In this document: positions 1-11,212 of the stretch, one piece after another
How the letters are laid out: each line of letters opens with the position of its first letter
How positions within the stretch are numbered: the stretch's first letter is position 1
Program-made: the position numbers and the translations under genes
Notes under the pieces: model-generated
What the model was told of the DNA's origin: nothing
Databases searched by the model: none
The model's input: the letters and a program-made list of their open reading frames with translations, nothing else
From: Ochotona curzoniae
Lineage: Eukaryota > Chordata > Mammalia > Lagomorpha > Ochotonidae
Assembly: GCF_017591425.1 (NCBI RefSeq)
Contig: NW_024466512.1
Location: 20,699,501 to 20,763,500, forward strand
Direction: 5' to 3'
DNA length: 64,000 bases

Positions 1-22
1 GGACCCCGCCTGGGCCCCCTAC

Positions 23-121
23 CTGAGTGACGTGGGGCACGCGGCGTTCCTGTTGGTGTAGTTGACTAAGGCATTGAAGGACTGGTTCACCCACTGCCAG
101 AAGATCACTGCTGGCATTGTC
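23..121 (-). CDS. SFXN2: SFXN2 exon 4
   Basis: 99 nt with acceptor cttcctgccag and donor CTCAG|gtaggg. It encodes [20 protein letters not shown] through AACPTSLR, the early membrane-associated segment. The human protein as remembered reads AASPTSVR at the end. The next exon is outside the window. Confidence 0.93.
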
Positions 122-1263
122 CTGGCAGGAAGCGAGGCCGGGAGGAAGAGGAGGATGTCGCCTCCTGCCCCTCTGGGATATCCCTCCTCCCATCTATGGC
201 AAAAACCCTGCTGCGCAACAGACCAATTCCCCCCTGGAACCTTCTGGACGGTGTCCCAGCCATTCCAGAGACAGAAGTCTTCATCCGGTCTTCCCTGCTC
301 CCCCAAGCATGACAAAAACCATTCACTGTTTGGACCCCCCAGCAGAACTGGGAGCTCCTGGCTGGGGGAGTCTAGCATGTGCCCCTTCAACACCTGGTCC
401 AAGATGCAGCTTGATAAATGACCCATTGTGTACATGGGTGGGAGGAGGCTGGGCGCAGGGGTGCCACACAGCCAGCTGCTGAGGAAAAGGGCTTTGCTTC
501 TATTTGGATGTTACTGATTAAACTTTTCAATTTGGTTGTGGGAGAAGCATTGTTTGAGGTGACAGACAGCCAATCTGTTGTGCACTATCATGTGAACTTG
601 GACAAGTTTCTCAGCGTTTCACGTATGAAATGGACATGACAGAGGCACATCCGTGTCAGTCGGCTGGGGAGGTGGGGTGGGCGAGAGGTGGCAACACCTG
701 CCAAGAACTGACACCTGACACCTGGTAAGCTCCCTGGCTGCCCCTTCTGCAGCCTGGCTCCCCCGGCCCACCTGTAGAACTGCAGCATGAAGCCGGTGAT
801 GATCATGCCGCCAGGCACCTGGAAGGACATCCGCCCGATGACGTTCATCCTCTCCCCGGTGTCAGGGTGGAAGGCAGAGTCGTACAGTTTCTTGGCATAC
901 AGCAGCTGCTCCACTTGGGTGCCTGGGGGCGTGGCCCCCATCCTGCCACCCGGGTAGGTAAGTATTCAATTACCACCGCCTAACCCCCGGCCAGCTGCCT
1001 CCCGCCCTTCCAGAGATCTCTGCCCATCCCTTCAGCTGCAGTGAGAGCCCCCTCCCTGGAGGATCCCATCGATGCCACCTACCACCGTGCCCCTCCTCTT
1101 CCCTGCCCACTCACCTGCTCTTCTCCACCATGACCTTGGCCCAGTCCAGCTCCTGCTCTGGCACAAAGACAGTGCGGGGGTCCGTGATGTTGAAGAAGTG
1201 TTTCACCCTTCCTAGGAACGTGCGCTGGTCCCAACGGGGTGTGTCGATATTAAAGCCGGCCAT
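23..1263 (-). CDS. SFXN2: SFXN2, sideroflexin-2, 5' coding part (exons 2-4)
   Basis: Sideroflexins are multi-pass carriers of the mitochondrial inner membrane; SFXN1 and relatives import serine for one-carbon metabolism, and SFXN2 is linked to mitochondrial iron and heme balance. Coding segments are complement(1115..1263), complement(772..942) and complement(23..121), together 419 nt or 139 codons plus two bases, and the gene continues off the left edge. Seen in the translation: N-terminal [14 protein letters not shown], then [11 protein letters not shown], the conserved [20 protein letters not shown] block and HPDTGER, then the first hydrophobic stretch [14 protein letters not shown] followed by [20 protein letters not shown]. 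Every junction is GT-AG and keeps frame (phases 2, 2, 2). It is divergent from ARL3 and shares its CpG-island promoter. Family and symbol come from close recalled similarity to human and mouse SFXN2, closer than to SFXN1 or SFXN3. The N-terminus is odd: it reads MAGFN rather than MEADLSGFN. Confidence 0.95.
772..942 (-). CDS. SFXN2: SFXN2 exon 3
   Basis: 171 nt with acceptor ggtggcag and donor ACAG|gtgggc. It encodes the end of Arg, then [20 protein letters not shown] through [13 protein letters not shown], ending in a split Arg codon. The PPGTQ...[15 protein letters not shown] block is the most recognisable sideroflexin signature in the window. Confidence 0.95.
1115..1263 (-). CDS. SFXN2: SFXN2 exon 2, coding part with start codon
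   Basis: The ATG (complement 1261-1263) begins [20 protein letters not shown] and the exon ends VMVEKSR with donor AG|gtgagt at 1115/1114. The acceptor, ccatccag, is about 20 bases upstream of the ATG (exon start near 1282). Reading back through the predicted exon 1 junction, this frame meets TGA with no other ATG, which fixes this start. Confidence 0.93.
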
Positions 1264-1607
1264 TGTGCTTGCCCTCAAGGCTCTGGATGGAAGGGACAGA
1301 GAAAGGGGGAGGCTTCCACTTCTGCACCCCAGCTAAAAGCCTTCTCACCCCCACTGCCATGGGCTGCCTACTTCCCCAGCCAGTGGGCATCTCCTGCCAC
1401 AGCTAGGAGGAATGCCGCAGGAAATGGGCACCAAACTGAGCAGGGGGTGTCTGGAGTGCCTGCTGTTGACCAGGGCCGTGGGAGAGAGTAGGAGGAGCTT
1501 CCCAAGGCTGTCGGAGGGGAGCGCTGAGCCTAAGTGGGTACAAGAGCAACTGTACGTGCTATAGGCCCCTCCCCAGTACCAGGAGACATTGGGAAATACA
1601 GCAGGAG

Positions 1608-1901
1608 GGCAGTGTTGAGGCACAGCACACCAAGCTGCAGCTCGGGACGCTGACATCCCACATTTGAGCACCGGTTCACATCCTGGGCTGCTCCACTTCC
1701 GATCCAGTACCTTGCTAATGTGCCTGAGAAAACAGTGGGAGTTGGCCCTGGTGGGCCCCAGCCACCCAGGTGGGAGACCTGGACAGAGATCCTGGTTCCT
1801 GACTGCTGTAACCATTTGGGGAGTGAACCAGTAGATGGAGGATCCCTCTCTCCCCCGATCCCTCTTGCTCTACCTTTCAACTGAATAAATACATATTTTT
1901 G
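1608..1901 (+). repeat. C-SINE, older type
   Basis: Diverged copy from GCAGTGTTGAGGCACAGCA to an A-rich tail with AATAAATACAT. The middle shows TGGGAGACCTGG and TTTGGGGAGTGAACCAG. Confidence 0.75.
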
Positions 1902-1935
1902 AAAATGAGTAAGTAAAAATATTCAGAACCCATTC

Positions 1936-2258
1936 TTTAAAAAAATATTTTTTATTGGAAAGTAATATTTACAGAGAGAAGAGATAGAGAAAGTTCCTCC
2001 ATCCACTGGTTCACTCCCGAAATGGCTGCCAAAGCCCAGAGCTGAGCTGCTCCAAAGCCAGAAGCCAGGAGCTTCTTCCAGGTCTCCCACACGGGTGCAG
2101 GGTCCCAAGGCTTTGGGCCATTCTCCACTGCCTTCCCAGGCCACAAGCAGGGAGCTGGATGGGAAGTGGAGCGGCTGGAATATGAACCAACACCCATATG
2201 GGATCCCGGTGCATGCAAAGTAAAAATTTAGCCACTAAAGGCTATTGTGCCGGGACCC
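1936..2258 (-). repeat. C-SINE, younger type
   Basis: Reverse copy from a T-rich start through CAAGCAGGGAGCTGGATGGG to CCGGGACCC, nearly full length. Confidence 0.88.
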
Positions 2259-2263
2259 ACTTT

Positions 2264-2285
2264 CTTCTTCTTCTTCTTCTTTTTT
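2264..2285 (+). repeat. (TTC)n / T-rich tract
   Basis: Short TTC repeat merging into the poly(T) of the next SINE; part of it is a target-site duplication. Confidence 0.6.
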
Positions 2286-2598
2286 TAAAGATGTATTTTA
2301 TTTTTCATTACAAAGTCAGATACACACAGAGAAGGATATACAGAGAGGAAGATCTTCTGTCCAATGATTCACTCCCCAAGTGACCACTACGGCCAGTGCT
2401 ATGCCAATCTGAAGCCAGGAGCCAGGAACTTCCTCCAGGTCTCCCACGCAGGTGCAGGAACCCAAGACCTTGGGCCGTCCTCAACTGCTTTCTCAGGCCA
2501 CAAGCAGGGAGCTGGATGGGAAGTGGAGCTGCTCCCATATGGGATCCCGGCACTTACAAGGCGTGGACTTTAGCCGCTAGGCCACAGCGCCGGGCCCC
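2281..2598 (-). repeat. C-SINE, younger type, with duplication
   Basis: Full-length reverse copy ending GCGCCGGGCCC. CACTTTCTTCTT occurs before it (about 2259) and after it (about 2600), a target-site duplication. Confidence 0.9.
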
Positions 2599-3117
2599 CC
2601 ACTTTCTTCTTAATCAGGTCTGCCCTCAAAGGATATGAGTTTATCAGAACCTAGGCATTCTGGGCTTGATCAGTCCAGTCCTCCTACCTCACCTACAGGA
2701 GCCGAGGGGCGGCAAGAAGCACTCAGGAAACGCCAGGTCCCCAGGACTTCACTACAGGGCCTCAGATGAGGGCCCTCCCAACCTTACCGCCGTATGGGCA
2801 GGGGAACCACACCTCCCAGACATCTTTGGAACCCCAAAGATAACAGGAGAGATGAAGGAAAGGATGCTGGAGTAAACACTAGTCTTTGGAACCCACCCAT
2901 GGCGGCAGCTACAGTAAACGCGGCCTGACTCCTGGCCAGATAAACACCAACATTCACACTGAAGTATGTCAGGCCCAGCTGTCAACAAAACAAAGTACAA
3001 AGGATACTAACAGGCAAAAGGCACAGCCTGGAGCGACAGACCAAGCAGTGGGTCCAATTTCAGATGGGATGGGGATGTTGCAACTTGCTGGACATGGGGT
3101 TTAAAGTAACTGTGACT

Positions 3118-3442
3118 GGGCCTGGCACGATAGCCTAGCAGCTAAAGTCCTCACCTTGAACATGCCAGGATCCCATATGGGCGCCGGTTCTAACCCCAAG
3201 GCCCCACTTCCCATCCAACTCCCTGCTTGTGGCCTGGGAAAACAATAGAGGATGGCCCAAAGCCTTGGGACCCTGTACCTGCGTGGGAGACCTGGAAGAA
3301 ACTCCTGGCTCCTGGCTTTGGAGCAGCTCAGCTCTGGGCTTTGGTAGCCACTTCGGGAGTGAACCAGTGGATGGAAGAACTTTCTGATCTTTTCCCTCTG
3401 TGACTATTACTTTCCAATAAAAACAAATACATCTTTAAAAAA
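3118..3442 (+). repeat. C-SINE, younger type
   Basis: Starts GGGCCTGGCACGATAGCCTA and ends in an A-rich tail, directly abutting an opposite-strand copy. Confidence 0.9.
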
Positions 3443-3700
3443 GGCAGATACACAGAGAGGAGGAGACACAGAGTGAAGAACTGCCGTCCAATGGTTCACT
3501 CTCCAAGTGAGCGCAATGGCTGGAGCTGAGCCAATTCGAACAGCCAGGAGATATTCTGGTTCTCCCATGCAGGAGCAGGGTTTCAAGGCTTTGGACCATC
3601 CTCAATTGCTTTCCCAGGCCACAAGCAGGATGGGAAGTGGAGCTGCCAGGATTAGAACCAGTGCACATATGGGATCCCGAGCGTGCAAGGCGAGGACTGA
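3443..3700 (-). repeat. C-SINE, younger type, truncated
   Basis: Reverse copy from GGCAGATACACAGAGAGG to GTGCAAGGCGAGGACTGA; the RNA 5' end is missing. Confidence 0.85.
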
Positions 3701-3879
3701 CCAGTGTACAGACGCGGACTCCCAGGGAGTGAGCGGACTGGCTTACGTGACTGTGGCAGTTGGCAGAGCAGGCCAGACATCAGCAGGGCAGGCAGCCGGG
3801 ACAGATGATTCTGGGGGCAAGGGGAGCCCCGTGCAGCCAGGTCTGAGCCTCAGACTCTGGGGGTGGGGGTAGGGCAGAG

Positions 3880-4015
3880 CTGGCCTTCATTTAAAGGGCT
3901 TCCACATGATTAAGTCAGGTCACCCAGCATAATCACCCCTTTGATGAACTTAAAGCCAACCACTTAGGGGTCTCATTACATCTGTAAAGGCCTTCGTGGC
4001 AGCACCTAGACTTGT
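3880..4015. repeat. Possible ancient L1-type 3' UTR fragment
   Basis: CACATGATTAAGTCAGGTCA, a later AACTTAAAGCCAACCACTTA and CATTACATCTGTAAAG resemble the 3' regions of old mammalian L1 elements. Family not resolved. Confidence 0.35.
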
Positions 4016-4343
4016 GCACGAAGAAGGTACCTGCGTGCTATAGCTGACAGCACCCCAGAGAAGGAATTCCCAGAGTCCTGATTAGCCTACCCATGGGGAA
4101 CCATTCCAAGCACTGAGAGTAAACCCAGGGAGTCTTGCCTGGGTAACAGGTGCTAAGACTGAGTACAGAAAAACAGGTGGATTTTCCTCTGTTGAGTTCC
4201 AAGTACCCTGGGCTTCTCTTCAATGGCACAGGTTGTCTCCTGTCCCAGGTCCTTTCCAAATGCTGTTCCCTGGCCAGGTGCTTTGATGCTTTGCCCTCCC
4301 CTTTTCACTAAATAACACCTATTTGTCATTGTTTTTTTTCCCC

Positions 4344-4659
4344 AGAGCCCAACACTGTGGTATAGCAAGTTAAGCTACCCCATGCAGCACTGGCAGACCA
4401 TATGGGCGCTGCTTGGAGTCCCCACTGCTCCACTTCCAATCCACCTCCCTGTTAATGTGTCTGGGAGAGCAGTGCAAGATGAGCCAAGTGCCTGGGCCCC
4501 TACGCCCTTGCTGGAGGCCCTAATGGTGCCTAACTTGGATTTGACTATTGTGGTCATTTGGGTGGTGAACCAACCTCGGAAGATTTATCCCCTTTTCTCC
4601 CCTTCTATTATATCTGTAACCCTGCCCTTCAAATAAGCATATCTTTTTCAAAAAAAAAT
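4344..4659 (+). repeat. C-SINE, older type
   Basis: Begins AGAGCCCAACACTGTGGTAT, carries the GCTCCACTTCCAATCCA block, and ends in a CAAATAAGCATATC tail. Confidence 0.8.
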
Positions 4660-4667
4660 AAATTTCA

Positions 4668-4989
4668 GGGCCCAGTGCAGTACCCTAGTAACACGGGTCC
4701 TCACCTGGCATGTGCGCCAGGATCCCATATGGGTACTGGTTCTGGTTTCACTGACCCTTCTTCCCATCCAACTCCCTGCTTGTGCCCTGGGAAAGCAGTC
4801 GAGGATGGCCCAAGGCCTTGGGTTCCTGCACCCACATGGGAGACCTGGAGGAAATTCCTGGCTTCGGATTGGCCATTGCAGCCACTTGGGGAATGAATCA
4901 TCAGATGGAAGATCTTCCTCTCTGTCTCTCCTCCTCTCTGTATATCTGACTTTCCAATAAGAATAAATAAATCTTAAAAAAAAAAAAAA
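4668..4989 (+). repeat. C-SINE, younger type
   Basis: GGGCCCAGTGCAGTACCCTA to a 14-base poly(A). Complete. Confidence 0.9.
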
Positions 4990-5139
4990 CTTTCACGGAT
5001 TCTTCTATAATTTTCTCTATGAGCTTTTTTTTTTTCCCTGCCATTATCATCTTAAGTGTTATCTCAATGCCTAACACAGATTATTCAAGTCTTTGCTAAA
5101 TAAGTCCCAGTTTCCATCACAGAGATGGTCATTTCTCTC

Positions 5140-5175
5140 TTTTAAAAGATTTATTTATTTATTTAAAAGGCAAAG

Positions 5176-5217
<42 letters not shown>

Positions 5218-5440
5218 CTTCCATCTGATTCACACCCCAATGGCTGCAGCAGGTAAGGCCTGGTCCAGCTGAAGCCAGGAACCAGGAGCTTCCTCCAGGT
5301 CTCCCACGTGAGTGCAGTGCTTCAGGCACTTGAGTCATTCTCTGCTGCTTTTCCAGGTACCTTAGCAAGGAGCTACACTGCAAGTGGAGCAGCTGGGACT
5401 TGAACCAGTGGCACCCACATGGGACGCTGGCTCTGTGGGA
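5140..5440 (-). repeat. C-SINE, older type, carrying a CA microsatellite
   Basis: TTTAAAAGATTTATTTATTT head, then a CA run in place of the usual GAGAGAG region, then the normal SINE body to GACGCTGGC. Confidence 0.8.
5178..5214 (+). repeat. (CA)n microsatellite
   Basis: Uninterrupted CA repeat inside the SINE 3' region. Confidence 0.95.
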
Positions 5441-5456
5441 AGTAGCTTGCTAGCCA

Positions 5457-5590
5457 TTCATGTGGGAGAGTAACAGGGAGTTCCTGTCTTCGACCTGCCC
5501 CAGATCTGGTTGTGGCAGCCAGTTGGGGAGTGATGTAAGATCTCTTCCCTCCCTTTCTTTCTGTTGCTACATCTTCAAAATACATAAATC
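5457..5590 (+). repeat. C-SINE 3' fragment
   Basis: CATGTGGGAGAGTAACAGGG to ACATAAATC: only the second half of an older copy. Confidence 0.6.
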
Positions 5591-5639
5591 TAACAAAGCA
5601 AAAACTGTATAATCACTACGATATGAGGCAAGGACTATG

Positions 5640-5716
5640 CAGTCAGGAGCCAGAACTGGGATTAAAACCCGACAACTCTGACGCAGGACCTGGGCATCTG
5701 GAGCATTGGGCTAAAC
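5640..5716 (-). repeat. C-SINE 5' fragment, old
   Basis: GAACTGGGATTAAAACCCGA to GGGCTAAACAC resembles the tRNA-like part of an old reverse copy. Confidence 0.45.
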
Positions 5717-6209
5717 ACATGTTCCCACTTTTCAGACACTTGGTTAGGGTGCAAGGAGCTTGACATTGGTACGCTGAGGCCAAGTCACTGAGAGAAGAGG
5801 AAACTGCAGAGATGGAGGGGCAGCAAAAGCGCCAGGCGCAGTGCTCTCCGCACCCCTGCCTGGCCCTGAGCTCCCACGGAAGCGCCAACTTCTGCCCAAG
5901 TCCAAAGGCAGACAGCGAGCGTCCACTGCCAAAACTCCACTTTCTATCCCCTCCCATTCCACTCAGCCTCCAATAGGCTGATTCAAATCCCAAAGGATAA
6001 AAGTTCAAGCAAGAACCGGCTTCCATTCCCAGCCATGTTTGTGGCAGCTGTACCTCTAAGGACACACCATGCTCAGTTTCTCCATGCAAACACAGCAGAA
6101 ATTTACAAAATCCATCCAACTGTGATTATTCTGCAGAGTAGTGACGAAAAGGCATTCATCAAGAGAAGCTATGGGGTGCTGTCGCAGGGCTTGTTAAACT
6201 ACCACCTGC

Positions 6210-6528
6210 ACCCGGCGGCGTGGCCTAGCAGCTAAAGTGCTCGCCTTGAATGCGCCGGGATCCCATATGGACACCGGTTCTAATCCCAGCAGCTCCACTT
6301 CCCATCCACCTCCCTGCTCGTGGCCTGGGAAAGCAGTTGAGGACGGCCCAAAACCTTGAGACCTTACACCAGTATGGGAGACCTGGAGGAGGTACCTGGC
6401 TCCTGGCTTCGGATCAGCATAGTACTGGCCATTGCGCTCACTTGGGGAGTGAATCATTGGACAGAAGATCTTCCTCTTTGTTCCTCCGCCTCTCTATATA
6501 TCTGACTTTGCAATAAAAAGAAAAAACA
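6210..6528 (+). repeat. C-SINE, younger type
   Basis: CCCGGCGGCGTGGCCTAGCA to a GCAATAAAAAG tail, with the subfamily feature CATAGTACTGGCCATTGCGC. Confidence 0.92.
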
Positions 6529-6830
6529 ATCTGGCATGATGGCTCAATAGCTAAAACCTTACCTTGAATGTGTTCATATCCTGACTGCTACGCTTCCCAT
6601 CCAGTCCCTGCTTGCGACTTAGGAAAGCAATAGAAGATAGCCCAAAGCCTTGGGACCCTGCACCCACGTAGAGACCTGGAAGAAGCTCAGCTCAGCGCTG
6701 GCTATGGTGGCTATTTGGGGAGTGAACCAGTGGATAGAAGATCTTTCTGTCTCTCCTTCTCTCCATAAATTTGATCTGCCTTTCCAATAAAGATAAATAA
6801 ATTTAAAAACAAACAACAACAACAAAAACA
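6529..6830 (+). repeat. C-SINE, internally shortened
   Basis: Begins CTGGCATGATGGCTCAATAG right after the previous tail; the B-box region is deleted. Confidence 0.85.
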
Positions 6831-7135
6831 CAGACCAAAGGCATAGATCTCAGTTCCAACTGAATTATGAGGAGGAGGAAAAAGAATTCACTTTCCTGGA
6901 CTCTACACGGAGGTAGGAGTCTGGCTGGCCAGTAAACTACTAAGCCTTGGCTTACACTGCCCTACATTCACATGTGCTGGGGACAGCCTGACCGAGCAAA
7001 ATGCTGTGCTCTGCTCAACTCCACTCAAAACACACACACACACACCAACTGCCTCCTATCCGCAGCTTGTCATTGCAAAATCCTGACTCTCATACAGGGA
7101 GCATTTGCTAAAATGATGCAAGAACCTTTGCTTTC

Positions 7136-7468
7136 TTTTTTTTTAAAGATTTATTTATTTTTATTGCAAAGTCAGATATATATAGAAAGGAGCAGAAACA
7201 GAGAGGAAGATCTTCTGTTCAATGATTTACTCCCCAAGTGACCACATGGCCGAGGCTGTGCTGACCTGAAGCCAGGATCCAGGAACTCTTCTGGGTCTCC
7301 CACATGGGTGCAGGGTCCCAAGGCCTTGGGCTGTCCTCAACTACTTTCCCAGGCCACAAGCAGGGAGCTGGATGGGAAGTGGAGTTGCCGGGATCAGAAC
7401 CATCACCCATATGGGATCCAGGTGTGTTTAAGGTGAGGACTTTAGCTGCTAGGCTACCGTGTCGGACC
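7136..7468 (-). repeat. C-SINE, younger type, with duplication
   Basis: Reverse copy ending CCGTGTCGGACC. GAACCTTTGCTTTC (7122-7135) and GAACCTTCACTTTC (7472-7485) form a duplication with two mismatches. Confidence 0.92.
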
Positions 7469-7542
7469 TACGAACCTTCACTTTCTTTATTGAGGTCAGG
7501 ATAGAAACGGAGCAGTCCCTATTTTATATAAGCCACCAAGAT

Positions 7543-7550
7543 GAAAAAAA

Positions 7551-7582
<32 letters not shown>

Positions 7583-7583
7583 C
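7543..7583 (+). repeat. Poly(A) plus (GA)n tract
   Basis: A run of about 17 A followed by a GA repeat. Confidence 0.9.
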
Positions 7584-8927
7584 CTCAAGTCTTGGTCTAG
7601 AATATTTCACCCAGCTCCAGTGTGTGCCTGTAGCAGTGGTTCCCCACCTCCTTGAGGGCACATGCATGACTTGGCACACCCCCCACCCAACCCCACCCAC
7701 GTGCAGCCTGTCCTTCCCAGCATGCCAGGCTGTCATCACCGTTTACAGCTGTTGGTGTGAAGTCTGCCTTCCCCAGAAAACTGCCAGATTCAGAAGCATG
7801 AGGACTGCGTCTGCAGTGTTTCCTGTGGCAAATCTCACATGCCCTCTACAAATATTTACTGCCTGCAGGAAATGCATTTCAACCTACTCCTGGGTTCTCG
7901 GAGCACCCCTCTGAAGTTAAACTGACAACCTGCCTAGGATACACAGTAAGAGCAGGTTCTGTTTTCATGAAGTTGCAAATCACCTTCCCTGCCTGTCCTA
8001 AGAACATACGTGGCCTCCGAGTCCTCTTCTGCAGTTACTCTCTTTCTACACAAGACACACCTAGCTTTCCCTAGAAAAGGCCGACAGGCCCTACTGCTGC
8101 TGGAATCAGTGGAAATAAAAACAGAGACTGACTATTATCGCCCCTGCAGCTTTGGAGACTGACACCGCTGAGAACAAAAGCCAGCAGCCAAGGTCTTTAT
8201 AAGAGAGGAATCAAGAAAGGTTCATGCTGGTGGAGTTAGCATGGCAAGCGTGGCGGCACACACATCCCTGAACTAGGGACTTGTGGCAGTCAGTCACCCG
8301 CCCTGGACCACTGCCACCACAGCCCAATTGTACGCCCTGGGAAAGGGGGAAAGGAAGAAAGGAATGTAGGGAAGGAGAGGGCGGGCGTGAGAAAACACGA
8401 GGGGAAGAAGCCCATTTACAGCTGTCTCTGGCTAACAGTGTGGACGTCCAGGGAGAATAGGCCTTTGGTGTCACCCCCCAAAAGGGGGACCAGGGGCCAA
8501 GATGACCCTGTGGGGGGGGGGGGTCCCACGAAGGGAGCAAAAATAAAGCACTGTTGGTATTCACACTGATTCAAGGAGCCTGCGGTTCCGAAGTCAGACA
8601 AAAGGCCGCTGAGATGGACATGGATTCCTGTCAGAGTGGGCTAGAACCAGAGGGCCCATGGGAGCAGCAATCAAATGGACAGCCCAGGAGCCCATCTGAC
8701 ACCTGGTTCCCATGACATCACACACCAGACAACTGGGAAAAGAAATCGACCTAGCTTTTCTCCCAAAAGAGCCAGCCACCTAAAGATGGGCAGGTCACTG
8801 GGGTGCAGGATCTCAAACACCGCCCATCTGGCACCTCCTAGGTCGAGGTTTTGAATGAAGCATTAGTTTCAAACTCAGAAGCTGGTATGCAAGCAGCAGA
8901 CGTCTCTTGAAAAGAAGAAGAAGAAGA

Positions 8928-9244
8928 AAGATTTACCTATTTATTTGAAAGTCAGAGTTACAGAGAGAAAGGGAGAGGTGGAGAGAGGTCTTCCATTCTC
9001 TGATTCACTCCACCCAGATGGCTGCAATAGCCGGGGCTGGGCCAGGCCAAAGCGAAGAGCCGGGGCTTCATGTGGATCTCCTACATGGGAAGCAAGGGCT
9101 CACTTGGGGCCATCCTCTGATGCTTTTCCTCTCTATTAACAGGGAGCTGGATTGGAAGTAGAACAGCCAGAATTTGAACAAGTGTCCATATGAGATGCTG
9201 GCATCATAGGCAGTGGTTATACACCTCACCAAAACACTGGTCCC
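8928..9244 (-). repeat. C-SINE, older type
   Basis: AAAGATTTACCTATTTATTT through GGGAGCTGGATTGGAAGTAG to ACACTGGTCCC. Confidence 0.8.
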
Positions 9245-9267
9245 AGACGTTTTGAAAATATTTTAGG

Positions 9268-9558
9268 AATGGAATTTAGCACTGGGATCTGGGATGCCCA
9301 CATTCCATATCAGACCCTGAGTTCAATTGCCCACTTTGCTTCTAACACCCAGCGCCTTATTAATGGGCACCCTGGAAGGCAGCAAGGACGTCTCAGAGAC
9401 TTGGGTCTGTGTGTGTCCCATGGAGAAGCCATCTTGAACCACGGCTCTAGCTTTATCCTGCCTCAGCCCAGCTGTCATGGACACTTGGAGAGAGAATCAG
9501 TAGAAAGAAGACTTCTTTATTCTGCTTCTCTGGCTTTCAGATAAAACACCCCCCCCCA
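9268..9558 (+). repeat. C-SINE, older type
   Basis: From AATGGAATTTAGCACTGGGA to CTTTCAGATAAAACA and a C run. Confidence 0.7.
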
Positions 9559-9837
9559 ATCACTTGAGTTGAATGTATAAAGACCACACAGGAGGGCCAC
9601 ACAGGAAAAATTTCCTTTGATTCTGATGATCTCAGTTAGGCTGAAAGGCCTGACAATAGAAATAAGGCAAAGTCCAAAGCCCTTCATGGAATTATTGATC
9701 ACTGACCCCACGGGAAGCGGGGACATTTAATCTAGAGGCCCAGAAGCCAGCTCTAGCTCCTGATGGATTCAGCTTGCTGGGAGTCGGCCCTGCTGGCTCA
9801 GGTAAGGGGGGGTTCCTGTCCCCAAAGTAGGAAACGG

Positions 9838-9972
9838 GCCGAACTCCTAGCTTCTGGCTTCTACTTGGTCCGGGGCCATCCTGGGCATTTAGGGAGTGAA
9901 CCAACAGTTGGGAGTTCTTTCTCTGTCTCTTAATAAGAAAGAAAGAGAGAGAAAGGAAGGAAAGAAAAGACC
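9838..9972 (+). repeat. C-SINE 3' fragment with AG-rich tail
   Basis: TAGCTTCTGGCTTCTACTTG, then TTTAGGGAGTGAACCAACAG, then a purine-rich GAAAGAAAG tract. Confidence 0.6.
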
Positions 9973-10101
9973 CTTAGGAAGATAAGCGCCTCCTTTGTGC
10001 CAGGCAACTCTATGTACTCGACACATAATATTCCTAATTCACATAACCTTTACTAGGACCTGCTGAGTGGGCAACAGGCATTGCAGGCACGTGCGCATGC
10101 G

Positions 10102-10104
<3 letters not shown>

Positions 10105-10155
<51 letters not shown>
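10105..10155 (+). repeat. (AC)n microsatellite
   Basis: 51 bases of perfect AC repeat. Confidence 0.97.
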
Positions 10156-10156
<1 letters not shown>

Positions 10157-11014
10157 CCAGCACCAGCAAACTTCCAAGAGTTATCATCTGCTTTCAGACT
10201 TCATCAGATCTTGCAACGCTCTTGGCTTACATCACACATACAAGCATTTTGTCCCTTCTGTCTGGAAAAGCATTTAAGAGCAGTTGGTAAGCAGTGTAAA
10301 CCGTGTTTACAAGCCGGCCCAAGTGCTGACTCGGTCTCTAGAACAAGCAGCTCCTAGAATCGCGAGGAGGTAATCAACTCCGAGGTGAAAGCCACTGTTC
10401 ACTGGGAAAGATGAAACTTTAACGAGGACACTGTCCACGGACGGGCAACGGGTCCACCCATGCCGCACCTTACCGAAAGGGAACCCACCTCTCTCTTCCT
10501 TGGATGGAAGTCCAGGCACATTTGGGCCTGCATGAGATTCACAATGCCAAAACACCCTCATCCCTGCTGTCAGCTCGCTGGGGTTCAGGACCAGTCCCGA
10601 GGCTGCCCCAGGCCCTCCTCCCGGCCTGACTCGGACACAGCGCTGCGGAGGTGGATGCACAGCACAGAACGCTCGCTGGTCCTCGGCCGCGCTCGTAGGC
10701 AATGCGGACCCGGCAGGTGGGGTCTGCGTTAGGGGGCAGCGTTAGGCCACTCCTTGAGCGAACCACGTGGCTTCTGCAGGTAGCAGTCCCGCCCTCGTGG
10801 CAGCAAGGACAGAAACCCAGCCCCTGCCCAAGATGTGACGACTGGAGGTAAGACCCGGGGGCAGCCTCCTCTTCAAGACCCCTTACCTGGTCGGAAGAGC
10901 GATGCGCTGAGCCAGCTGTCAGCAGGTGTAACCCGCCGCTGGAATCCCGCAGGGATGCTCCGCCTGCCGGGCCCCAGGACCCGCCTCCTCGCCCGCCCAC
11001 GCCCCTCCTCCCGA

Positions 11015-11019
11015 CCAAT
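11015..11019 (+). promoter_or_regulatory. CCAAT box in the divergent promoter
   Basis: GACCAATCACG lies between the GC boxes and the E-box. This is the usual NF-Y context in bidirectional mammalian promoters. Motif match only. Confidence 0.5.
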
Positions 11020-11044
11020 CACGCACCAGGAAGCTCCCGCCAGC

Positions 11045-11050
11045 CACGTG
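11045..11050. promoter_or_regulatory. E-box CACGTG
   Basis: A palindromic CACGTG (USF/MYC/CLEAR-type core) lies between the two divergent first exons. Motif match only; it could serve either gene. Confidence 0.4.
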
Positions 11051-11212
11051 GGCGAGTTTTCGCCATTCCCTGAATCTCCAGCCCCACCCGCAGCCCGCCC
11101 GCGCAGGGGCGCGCTTGCGCACTTTGGGGAAAGCGGAGCCGGACCCCGCCCCATACGGCGGCTTTGCTCCTCCGCTGTGCGTGCGAAGGACGTCGGGGGC
11201 GGCGCCGCGGCA

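Larger units (their letters stand above)
1283..10886 (-). other. SFXN2: SFXN2 intron 1
   Basis: Predicted first intron. About sixteen SINE copies or fragments in both orientations occupy 1.6-9.95 kb and are listed separately. The pieces 2.6-3.1, 7.6-8.9 and 9.98-10.4 kb are unique sequence with no exon or conserved motif that I can recognise. Confidence 0.7.
10887..11080 (-). other. SFXN2: SFXN2 predicted non-coding exon 1 (5' UTR)
   Basis: On the minus strand the CpG island contains a strong donor, GACCAG|gtaagg, at 10887/10886, the only clear minus-strand donor near the divergent promoter. Joining it to the exon 2 acceptor leaves the ATG frame closed by an in-frame TGA and no competing ATG. 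The upstream limit (transcription start) is a guess placed next to the GC boxes and CCAAT motif. Confidence 0.6.

Noticed and set aside
10067..10357. ORF with poly-(His-Thr)
   Set aside because: Translation of the AC microsatellite.
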